Shown here piece by piece: positions 25,939-33,311 of a stretch of DNA of 61,443 nt (position 1 is its first letter; each line of letters opens with the position of its first letter). Position numbers and translations under genes: made by a program. This DNA is from UBA11400 sp964473555 (GTDB taxonomy: Bacteria; Bacteroidota; Rhodothermia; Balneolales; HLUCCA01). The notes beneath the pieces are model-generated. The model did no database searches. It saw only the letters and a program-made list of their open reading frames with translations, and was not told the origin of the DNA. The DNA lies in NCBI GenBank assembly GCA_964473555.1, contig CAYYPL010000011.1:1-61443 (forward strand), in the 5' to 3' direction.

Positions 25939-28056
25939 CTATAGCGTTTCGATTTTCACTTTCAGTTGACGGACTGCCTTCACCAATCGGTCTATTTCCT
26001 GATCAACCAAGGGCGTTCCGGGATATTCTGTAATGGCAAAACGAACCCCGGGAAGCATCCATGACGCATATCCACTGAATGGGTCACTGGCTGCGTACAA
26101 CGACTGGAACCAACGCCCAAATGGCATTCCATCTTCACTGATAAATGCTTTTTCCAACAGTATCAGATCACTGTTCAACGATCTGAGTTCCTCGTTGGTC
26201 AAAGATCCGCGAGCTACCAGATTTCCCAACCGGGTCTCAGCAAGCGCCGCAGCGATCTGTAGTTCCTCAACAGCTACATAAAACTCAGCGAAATCAGGTA
26301 CGAATCCATGCTCGGCAGCCATTTTGGCGATGTTTTCCGCGTGAGACTTCAGATCGGAAGCATAGCGCATCAGATCGTAGGGAAGTACATCAGCGTCTGC
26401 AAATCGGGTCGCAACAACCCCGTACACACTGGCCAACGTTGGACCATACACAAATCTGGGATCCAAAAACCGTTCATAATAGGTAAATGTGTCATAGTTC
26501 GAATGGTACACCGGTACACCTGAGCTTATTGACAGGCCAGCAGAGGGAACGCCAGCATGCATGTAGAATGGAACGTGATCGGATCCACCACCCAGACTCC
26601 CAATATTCGGCTCTGTTCGGGTCGTGTCGCGAAGCCACTGATCATACACACTACCCTGTATGTCGGGATGTGGGACTACTTTCGTGGCATCAATGATGGG
26701 AAGTTTAAGCGAAGGCGCCGCACTGGAACCAAAGTTTGCTCCGGTCACAGACATATCAGCATTCAGATACATTACCGCACTGGCCGCAAGATTATCACGA
26801 AGCTGTTCAACCCACTCCGATGATCCAATGATCAAGAACTCCTCCGCATCCCAGTGTGCGATCTTGATGCTTCTTTTTGGGCGATATCCTTGCTTAACAA
26901 GCTCACCCAGACTTTCTGCCAGGGTCAGTAACATAGCAGTTCCACTGTTCGGATCGGTTGCACCATGTCCCCACGCATCAAAGTGACTTCCCGTAATAAT
27001 CCACTCGTCCGGATACACACTGCCTTTGAAGGTGCCGATCACATTCGTGATTTCTTTGAGCGATGCCGGCTGATCCACAGTTACATTTACCGTCAAATCA
27101 GTTCCACCGGTTAACGCATAGGGAACATCCAGTCCGCCCTTCCAGTCTTCGGGAGCAACCGGACCCTTCATTCGTGACAGGATTTCGATGGCAGCACCAA
27201 ATCCAAGCGGAGCCACAGGAATCGTGTGAAATCCGACTTCGTCGAGACCAAGACGCTCGGGAGTGTCGGGATGATTCATCGGCAAGGCAGGATGAAAAGG
27301 CGTCAATGGATCTCCAAAATAATCCATCGTAAGCAAAGAACCGCGCTGGATCGTGTGTTCATTCAAACCCTTACCCTGCGGATAAGGAAGTTCTGCTGAC
27401 ATTCCCGGATCTGAATAGATAACCAGTCCTGCTGCACCGGCCTCCTCGGCATACTTGGCTTTATAACCCCGGAAATTACCCCCAAAACGTGCAATGACGA
27501 CCTTTCCGGTCACATCTACACCCAGTTCCTTGAGTTGCTGGAAGTCTTCACGCCGACCATAGTTCGCATATACAACCTCAGCGGTGACCGATCCGGTGCC
27601 ACTGTACGCATGATACCCGTGTACTAACTTAGGATCCTGGGTCGAGGGATCTTCTTCCAGCATCACTTCCTGATTTGGAAGTCTGATTTCCACCGGTGAT
27701 GTAACGCTCACGCTGACCGATCCAGGCTCTGGCAGCCACACCTCGTAGTCGTAATGGTCTACCTGCATGGCAGCGTCCCGCATCACACGTGTCATGTAAT
27801 CGATTACATTTCGATTCCCCTGAGTTCCGGCTACATTTGGTTCTCGGGTCAGTTCAAAAAGGTGCCGTCGATATGTCTCCGGTTTATGGAGGTCAACGAG
27901 CATTTGCTCGAGTGCAAGTTGATTGACCGTCCCATTGGACGTGAATCCTTTAAGACGCTCTTGACTCTGCCCCGACTGTGCAGTGAGTGAAGAAACAGGA
28001 AGGAGTCCTGTTGAGAATATAATCCCGATCAGGAATACGTGATTTAATCGAAGCAT
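25939..28056 (-). CDS. M28 family metallopeptidase, glutamate carboxypeptidase II-like
   Basis: A 705-residue secreted protein with a signal peptide (LLPVSSLTAQSGQ). A protease-associated domain (about 115-240) contains GKVVIARFGGNFRGYKAKYAEEAGA. The catalytic M28 domain has GSHFDAWGHGATDPNSG (metal ligands His, Asp), DAEEFLIIGSSEW (Glu pair) and GSDHVPFY (last His). A C-terminal transferrin-receptor-like dimerisation domain follows. It is likely a periplasmic or secreted exopeptidase active on acidic or short peptides. Confidence 0.92.
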   Translation of the reverse strand: MLRLNHVFLIGIIFSTGLLPVSSLTAQSGQSQERLKGFTSNGTVNQLALEQMLVDLHKPETYRRHLFELTREPNVAGTQGNRNVIDYMTRVMRDAAMQVDHYDYEVWLPEPGSVSVSVTSPVEIRLPNQEVMLEEDPSTQDPKLVHGYHAYSGTGSVTAEVVYANYGRREDFQQLKELGVDVTGKVVIARFGGNFRGYKAKYAEEAGAAGLVIYSDPGMSAELPYPQGKGLNEHTIQRGSLLTMDYFGDPLTPFHPALPMNHPDTPERLGLDEVGFHTIPVAPLGFGAAIEILSRMKGPVAPEDWKGGLDVPYALTGGTDLTVNVTVDQPASLKEITNVIGTFKGSVYPDEWIITGSHFDAWGHGATDPNSGTAMLLTLAESLGELVKQGYRPKRSIKIAHWDAEEFLIIGSSEWVEQLRDNLAASAVMYLNADMSVTGANFGSSAAPSLKLPIIDATKVVPHPDIQGSVYDQWLRDTTRTEPNIGSLGGGSDHVPFYMHAGVPSAGLSISSGVPVYHSNYDTFTYYERFLDPRFVYGPTLASVYGVVATRFADADVLPYDLMRYASDLKSHAENIAKMAAEHGFVPDFAEFYVAVEELQIAAALAETRLGNLVARGSLTNEELRSLNSDLILLEKAFISEDGMPFGRWFQSLYAASDPFSGYASWMLPGVRFAITEYPGTPLVDQEIDRLVKAVRQLKVKIETL

Positions 28057-28107
28057 AATGGCACCTTTTGTTGACGAATTGACTAAAAAATTCGCTATTT
28101 ACGAAGA

Positions 28108-28968
28108 TTATCGGACTATCGATGGGTTTGAGGCAGATCCAGAAATCCCGATGCGTATCACACCATCATCACGTGGAATCCGTACTCCAAAGAGAAATTC
28201 GAAGTTATCGAAGAGAGTTTTCATTTCTACACTCAAATCTGTTACCGAAATCTGTCCATCCAGCGGAGCAACACTCCACGGTTCGCCTGCACGCGGTTCT
28301 ACAGACCCCGATACGTTCACGTTGAAAAAATTATGTTCCAGTTGTAACGTATCAACCCTGACCACACCCGCATCGGTGTCAAAATCGACGTCCAGCAAAA
28401 ACTGTGCAGTTTCGTCGTTTGGTATAAATAATCCGACTGCTGGGTACCATGTCGACAATAAACGGAAATTCAGATCAGTGATTCTGCTGCGTATTTGAAG
28501 TGGACGAGGAGGCATACTCTGCTCGGCAAAAACCGGAACCAATAGCAAAGGACTTCCAGTCATTGTGATGGTTATCTGCTCAGCAACAGGATCTGCAAAG
28601 CTGTCAGTCACTTTGGATACATGCATATCTGAAGTCTGAAGATGGGTCAATACATATCCAGCCGACAGGAGAGCCATCTGAATACTTGCTTTGGTACCAA
28701 TCGTAAAACTAACGGATTCTGCCCGGTATCGAAGTTCAGAAATCGAATCGTAGTAGGTCAGGTTTTCCATCAAAACATACCCATCCAACGCGTGTATCTG
28801 GATACTGCCGACCGTGATGCCAGCCGAAGTGTCAGACGGAGCCAATTCTGTCCGCACCCACTCTCGCAGGCGCGTTTCCGAGCGATTAATTTTCCAAAGA
28901 GTGTAGATTGAGAAAAAAACCGCGAGCAGAACAAACCAAAGAATTACTTTACGAATTGAAATACCCAT
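28108..28968 (-). CDS. AsmA-like membrane-anchored protein, function unknown
   Basis: A 286-residue protein with one N-terminal transmembrane anchor (VILWFVLLAVFFSIYTLW) and a long beta-rich remainder with GSIQIHALDGYVLMENLTYYDSISELRYRAESVSF. That stretch resembles the repeating groove strands of AsmA/YhdP/TamB-type proteins, which face the periplasm. I do not recognise a specific family. It lies 51 bp upstream of the M28 gene in the same orientation and 31 bp downstream of hisS, so one transcript is possible. Confidence 0.55.
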   Translation of the reverse strand: MGISIRKVILWFVLLAVFFSIYTLWKINRSETRLREWVRTELAPSDTSAGITVGSIQIHALDGYVLMENLTYYDSISELRYRAESVSFTIGTKASIQMALLSAGYVLTHLQTSDMHVSKVTDSFADPVAEQITITMTGSPLLLVPVFAEQSMPPRPLQIRSRITDLNFRLLSTWYPAVGLFIPNDETAQFLLDVDFDTDAGVVRVDTLQLEHNFFNVNVSGSVEPRAGEPWSVAPLDGQISVTDLSVEMKTLFDNFEFLFGVRIPRDDGVIRIGISGSASNPSIVR

Positions 28969-28999
28969 ACATGTCGTTGGATGTGATTAGCAGGTTATT

Positions 29000-30265
29000 T
29001 TACAGGTTTTTGTTCAAAAAATGGATCAATTCGTCCCAATGGTATGGGGTTTCGATACTTTGGTCCATATCTCGAAGTATGAATTGTCCGGATGCGAGCT
29101 CCGATTCGCCCACGATAATCGAAAAACGCGCCGATTCACGGTTCGCTTCCTTCATTTGAGCTTTGATCGAGCGCCCGGAATAGTCCATAGAAGCTGATAA
29201 ACCCAATTTCCTGAGTTCCGGTAGCCTGGACAACGCAAAAGCTATGGCTTCATCGCCGCGTGTGACCAAATAAACATCCAGACGCGATTCAGAACCTAGA
29301 GGTATGCCCAACGCTTGGCATGCAATCAGAAGTCGCTCCATTCCGGATGCGAATCCAACGGCAGGAGTTGCGGGACCACCAATCTCTTCGATCAGTAAAT
29401 CATATCTTCCGCCACCACCCAGAGCATCCTGCGACCCAAGATCCGGACTGACCAGTTCAAACGCGGTTTTGGAATAATAATCGAGTCCACGAACCAGTCT
29501 CGGGGATTCAATATAGCTGATTCCAAGTGCATCGAGGTGTTTTTTAACCTCATTATAGTGATTCAAGCTCTCTTCATTCAGAAAATCGGTAATTACCGGT
29601 GCCTTTTCAATGAATGGCTGGTCTTCCAGCTCTTTGGAATCCAGAATTCGCATGGGATTCGATTCCAGTCGAGTTTTGGAAATATCACTCAACTGGTCAC
29701 GAAACGGAGTAAAATAAGCAACCAACGCCTCTTTGTAGGCTTTTCTAGACTCTGGATCTCCTACAGAGTTAATTTTGAGCGTGGTATTTGTGATTCCGAT
29801 TTCACGATACACTTCTACCATGAACGCGATGATCTCGGCATCGGCAACCGGAGCCGCACTTCCGATCAACTCAGCGCCAAACTGGTGAAACTGGCGTTGA
29901 CGACCTTTCTGCGGACGTTCGGCGCGGAACATGGGACCGATGTAAAATAACTTTTGTACCCCACCACGCTGATCCAGATGATGCTCAACGAACGCACGAG
30001 CGACGGGAGCGGTGCCTTCCGGACGCAACACATACTGATCCTCACCACGGTTAAATGCGAACATCTCCTTGGATACAATGTCGGTCAGCTCGCCAATCCC
30101 ACGTGCAATCAAACCCGTCTGCTCCATAATCGGAGTACGGATCTCCTGAAAATGAAATTTCCGGGCTGTATTACGGATCAACTGTTCTAAAAACTGCCAT
30201 CTGGCCGACTCCTCAGGCAGGATATCGACCATCCCGCTGTGCGTAGTAAACTTATCGGATGCCAT
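29000..30265 (-). CDS. hisS: Histidyl-tRNA synthetase
   Basis: A 421-residue class II synthetase. Motif 1 lies in REIRTPIMEQTGLIARGIGE. Motif 2 is FYIGPMFRAERPQKGRQRQF, and the histidine-specific LVRGLDYYSKTAFELVS and GGGGRYDLL follow. A C-terminal anticodon-binding domain starts around residue 325. The upstream region is a repeat-rich spacer without a clear promoter box. Confidence 0.97.
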   Translation of the reverse strand: MASDKFTTHSGMVDILPEESARWQFLEQLIRNTARKFHFQEIRTPIMEQTGLIARGIGELTDIVSKEMFAFNRGEDQYVLRPEGTAPVARAFVEHHLDQRGGVQKLFYIGPMFRAERPQKGRQRQFHQFGAELIGSAAPVADAEIIAFMVEVYREIGITNTTLKINSVGDPESRKAYKEALVAYFTPFRDQLSDISKTRLESNPMRILDSKELEDQPFIEKAPVITDFLNEESLNHYNEVKKHLDALGISYIESPRLVRGLDYYSKTAFELVSPDLGSQDALGGGGRYDLLIEEIGGPATPAVGFASGMERLLIACQALGIPLGSESRLDVYLVTRGDEAIAFALSRLPELRKLGLSASMDYSGRSIKAQMKEANRESARFSIIVGESELASGQFILRDMDQSIETPYHWDELIHFLNKNL

Positions 30266-30310
30266 TACTTGGATTTGATTAAAAATAATGTGCTAAGATA
30301 CCAATTTAAG

Positions 30311-30450
30311 AGAATAGTAAACAGAAAACAGAATCGAAGACAAAACACAAGTGGCGGAGCCACGCAGTCTTTGGTCGTGCATCATGAGGCGCAGCCTGGT
30401 GAAAACAGAACAGTAAACGGAAAACAGAGTACGGAAAACTGAGAACAGAG
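30311..30450 (+). repeat. AAACAGA-type heptamer arrays with two GNA mini-hairpins
   Basis: Two period-7 arrays, 30311-30331 (AGAATAG TAAACAG AAAACAG) and 30402-30450 (seven units of consensus AACNGAR), flank two mini-hairpins: GTGGC-gga-GCCAC (30351-30363) and AGGC-gca-GCCT (30387-30397). The stretch lies between the hisS start and the end of the GT2 gene; no gene is visible in it. Confidence 0.88.
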
Positions 30451-30543
30451 AGAATCTTTATTGAAAGTTGGGAGAGCCAAGAGAAAGTTGCTTTGCAAGA
30501 GAAAATGAGAGTGATGGTGATTGATCTCAGGTTAGGAAGCTCA

Positions 30544-30571
30544 CTGTTATCTGTTTTCCGTATTCCGTTTT
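30544..30571 (+). repeat. CTGTTAT-type heptamer array over the GT2 stop codon
   Basis: Units CTGTTAT, CTGTTTT, CCGTATT, CCGTTTT, then CGG. On the minus strand it is the reverse-complement relative of the AAACAGA array 100 bp away, so the two face each other. It contains the stop codon (30547-30549) and codes for the last residues RKRNTENR of the glycosyltransferase. Confidence 0.85.
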
Positions 30572-31494
30572 CGGTCATTCGGGGCTAAAAAGCCCCGAAT
30601 GACCTCAATTCTGAACCTGATAAGCATCCACGCCGCAGAAAACTGTCCGGATGCGATATACCCGACGGCATAGACCAGTGTACCCAGCACCTTAACCCCC
30701 TGTACCACGCTCCACCTCACCACCTCAACCCCCGTGCGACACACTCTCCGGTCACCCGCCCCCATCCCCCGGGCCTGACCCAGCACATACTCCCTGCTCA
30801 GTCGCTCCGATCCAATCCGGTGACGAAGTCCCGCCCCCGGATGATACCACACCTCGCCACCCCGCTCGCGCAAGCGAGCGAACAAGTCCTTCTCCTCACC
30901 ACCGCCCAACACCGATCCCTTGCGCCCGAGCTCCGGATCGAACCCGCCCAGCTCCAGCACCTTTTCGCGGTCGACCAGCATATTGCCCCCATGCGGGTAA
31001 TCACTCCCGCGATATCTAACCTCTGCAGCGTACGGAGCATGATACCCCAACATCTGCCGCAACACCATCGGAAACCAGCCAGGGCGTCCTGCATCAAAGT
31101 GCACCTGGATCGGACCGCCCCCGCCCGCGATGTGCTCGTGGCGTCGGATAAATCCCAACCAAGACTCAAGAAAATCCTCCGCCACGAACACATCGTCGTC
31201 GATGTACAATACCCAGGGCGCTTTAGACACCTTGAGCGCCCGATTCCGCGCATGCGACAATCCCTGCATCTGCTCGGACACCCAGCGCCATCCATAGCGC
31301 CCCTGCCACACCCAGTCCCGCAGCAGGGACTCGGTGGCGTCGGACGAATTGTTATTCACCACCAACACCTCAACTCCCGCCACCTCGCCCCGCTGCGCCT
31401 CCAGACACCGCAGCGTGTCAGCCAAGTACGCACTCCGGTTGTAGGTGCATATCGCGACCGTGAGCAGGAAAGGGGTGTGATTTGAGTTCGACAT
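30547..31494 (-). CDS. Family 2 glycosyltransferase, GC-rich
   Basis: A 315-residue GT-A enzyme. The N-terminus LLTVAICTYNRSAYLADTL binds the nucleotide sugar, LVVNNNSSDATESLL follows, and the metal-binding acidic motif is VLYIDDDVFVAEDF. A GGxEEKDLFxRLRERG segment (GGGEEKDLFARLRERG) and a C-terminal hydrophobic stretch KVLGTLVYAVGYIASG suggest membrane association. The coding region is visibly richer in G and C than its neighbours, hinting at transfer. The last 15 residues are encoded by a 14-bp perfect hairpin and a heptamer array, so the original C-terminus was probably replaced. Confidence 0.85.
   Translation of the reverse strand: MSNSNHTPFLLTVAICTYNRSAYLADTLRCLEAQRGEVAGVEVLVVNNNSSDATESLLRDWVWQGRYGWRWVSEQMQGLSHARNRALKVSKAPWVLYIDDDVFVAEDFLESWLGFIRRHEHIAGGGGPIQVHFDAGRPGWFPMVLRQMLGYHAPYAAEVRYRGSDYPHGGNMLVDREKVLELGGFDPELGRKGSVLGGGEEKDLFARLRERGGEVWYHPGAGLRHRIGSERLSREYVLGQARGMGAGDRRVCRTGVEVVRWSVVQGVKVLGTLVYAVGYIASGQFSAAWMLIRFRIEVIRGFLAPNDRKRNTENR
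30573..30604. repeat. 14-bp perfect hairpin inside the 3' end of the GT2 gene
   Basis: GGTCATTCGGGGCT (30573-30586), loop AAAA, AGCCCCGAATGACC (30591-30604). It lies within the coding frame, just before the heptamer array that contains the stop codon, and no T tract follows on the coding strand. Confidence 0.9.
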
Positions 31495-31547
31495 GGTGAT
31501 TAAATTGTAATCCGAATTGAGTATTTTGAGGCTGTGATCCGACTGGA

Positions 31548-32387
31548 TTGTTAGTCCCGAAACCTACTCAGCACGTGCCTAAAATAACCGTATATATCGT
31601 CACAAAAAACCGCCTGAATCAACTAAAACAGGCGATTAAATCGGTGGAGTCCCAGACATTTACCGACTGGGAGCTGATTGTTGTCGACGACGGCTCTAAC
31701 GACGAAACGGCCTCATTTCTTCAGAATCGAGGACAATCACCGACATTTCGGTGGTTTAGAAACGACATATCGGTTGGAGCGGCAGCCGCGAGGAATGTAG
31801 CCATCGCGAATGCGACTGGAGAGTTCATTACCGGACTCGACGACGACGACCGGTTTCGTCCCGAGCGGCTGCAGCGGTTCATGGAGACCTGGAAGCCAGA
31901 TCACCCGGTACTGACTTCGTGGGATACGCTGGAGAGAGTGGACGGGAGGGGAGTAACCTGGCGCAAGCCTGAAATCATTACCTGGCAGGATCTGTTGTTC
32001 AAGAATCTGATCGGGAATCAGGTGTTTACCCGGACCGAGTTTTTGCGTGAGATTGGTGGATTTGATCCGACATTACCGTCCGCTCAGGACTATGACACGT
32101 GGCTTCGGCTGGTCAAACTTCATGGTCCGGTGCGGGTGATTCAGGAGTCGTTGCAGGTGATCATGATGCGTCCGAGCGCCGGCCGGATATCGGCTGGGTC
32201 CCGCGCCTGGATGGGATACTTCGCCTGCTATTTCAAGCACAAATCGGAGATGAACCGTGCCCAACGCAAGTATCACCTGCACTCCATTCGACTCGCGCAG
32301 GGCAAACAGCGGTTTTGGGATGTGTTTTTCTGGACACCGAGCCGGTTTTGGGTAAAGGAGATGGCGAAGATAGTTTTAAGAACGTAG
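31548..32387 (+). CDS. Family 2 glycosyltransferase
   Basis: A 279-residue GT-A enzyme with ITVYIVTKNRLNQLKQAIKS, LIVVDDGSNDETASFL, the acidic motif ITGLDDDDRF and GGFDPTLPSAQDYDTWLRL near the end. The start is uncertain: TTG at 31548 or GTG at 31575 (MPKITVYIV), with no clear ribosome binding site for either. It is divergent from the other glycosyltransferase with a 53-bp spacer, so the pair may share a promoter region. Confidence 0.85.
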   Translation: MLVPKPTQHVPKITVYIVTKNRLNQLKQAIKSVESQTFTDWELIVVDDGSNDETASFLQNRGQSPTFRWFRNDISVGAAAARNVAIANATGEFITGLDDDDRFRPERLQRFMETWKPDHPVLTSWDTLERVDGRGVTWRKPEIITWQDLLFKNLIGNQVFTRTEFLREIGGFDPTLPSAQDYDTWLRLVKLHGPVRVIQESLQVIMMRPSAGRISAGSRAWMGYFACYFKHKSEMNRAQRKYHLHSIRLAQGKQRFWDVFFWTPSRFWVKEMAKIVLRT

Positions 32388-32405
32388 TTTAGTACACAGA
32401 TTGGC

Positions 32406-32517
32406 GCACAAAGTGCACGAGGTGCAGGAAGATCAGAAAGAGTGGGCAAGCAGGCAAGCGGGCTAGCAGATGTAACTTGTGAATAGAAATAATAGGCAAG
32501 CGGGCAAGAAGGCTAGC
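32406..32517 (+). repeat. Octamer arrays AGGCAAGC and C-AAA-G hairpin
   Basis: GCAC-aaa-GTGC (32406-32416) is followed by AAGATCAGAAAG (also at 51883-51894). Two period-8 arrays follow: GGGCAAGC AGGCAAGC GGGCTAGC (32444-32467) and AGGCAAGC GGGCAAGA AGGCTAGC (32494-32517). The spacer between the glycosyltransferase and the next gene contains no gene. Confidence 0.88.
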
Positions 32518-32557
32518 AGTCAGTAGTTGTGATTGGGGATCAGGTGAAGTATTTTTG

Positions 32558-32621
32558 TACCCACTACCCACTACCCACTACCCACAACGGCACAAAGTGC
32601 CACATAACGGTGCGAAGCACC
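32558..32621 (+). repeat. TACCCAC heptamer array and mini-hairpins
   Basis: Four perfect copies of TACCCAC (32558-32585), which is GTAGTGG on the other strand, the unit of the large array after hpt. Then come GGCAC-aaa-GTGCC (32589-32601) and GGTGC-gaa-GCACC (32609-32621), 15 bp before the next start codon. Confidence 0.9.
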
Positions 32622-32635
32622 ACATAACCCAATAA

Positions 32636-33289
32636 ATGACCAAATCAAAATTCTACAAACAAAATATCGAACCGCTGCTGAGTAAAATGAGCTGGTTTGA
32701 GTATGTGTTGCTCCGAAAAAAGAGTGCGTTGAAGCGTTGGGGATGGTTTCGGTCACGTCGGGAGGGAGAGTCGATAGATGCAAGCGGAGAGGCGATTCCG
32801 TGGTATACATACACATTTCTGGATGCGTTTTCGGATCGGATTCCGGGCGATATTCGTGTTTTTGAGTATGGATCAGGGAACAGCACGAACTGGTGGGCGA
32901 GTCGGACCAAAGAAGTGGTGGCTGTGGAGCATCACCTGGGATGGTATGAGCGGGTGAAGGGGCAGATGTTGACTAATGTCACGTTGCTTCATCGCGAACT
33001 GGAGAATGGAAGCTACGCCAAGGCGATTCAGGAGGATCCGGGACTGTTTGATCTGGTGATTGTTGACGGACGCAATCGTGTGGAATGCGCGATGGCGTGC
33101 CTGGAGCGATTGTCGGAGCGGGGCGTGATCATCTGGGACAATTCCGAGCGGGAACGCTATGCCGAGGGGATCAAGACCCTGAAGTCACGCGGATTCCGGC
33201 AATTGCGCTTCACCGGGTTCATTCCGATTGATTTCATGGAGAGCGAGACGTCGGTTTTGTATCGTGATAGCAATTGTTTAGGGATTTAG
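32636..33289 (+). CDS. Class I SAM-methyltransferase-like protein
   Basis: A 217-residue protein. IRVFEYGSGNSTNWWASRTKEVVAVEHH looks like motif I of a Rossmann methyltransferase with the acidic residue ending the next strand. LFDLVIVDGRNRVECAMA and SERGVIIWDNSERERY resemble the post-motif strands of FkbM/TylF-type proteins. The exact substrate is unknown. Its position among glycosyltransferases suggests a role in surface glycans (inference). A dense repeat region lies just upstream. Confidence 0.65.
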   Translation: MTKSKFYKQNIEPLLSKMSWFEYVLLRKKSALKRWGWFRSRREGESIDASGEAIPWYTYTFLDAFSDRIPGDIRVFEYGSGNSTNWWASRTKEVVAVEHHLGWYERVKGQMLTNVTLLHRELENGSYAKAIQEDPGLFDLVIVDGRNRVECAMACLERLSERGVIIWDNSERERYAEGIKTLKSRGFRQLRFTGFIPIDFMESETSVLYRDSNCLGI

Positions 33290-33311
33290 TCCCAAGGGAG
33301 CGACGCCGGGA

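Noticed and set aside
30820..31485. Plus-strand open frame of 221 codons
   Set aside because: It is antisense to the GC-rich glycosyltransferase, where stop codons are rare. No domain is visible, while the opposite strand has clear GT2 motifs.
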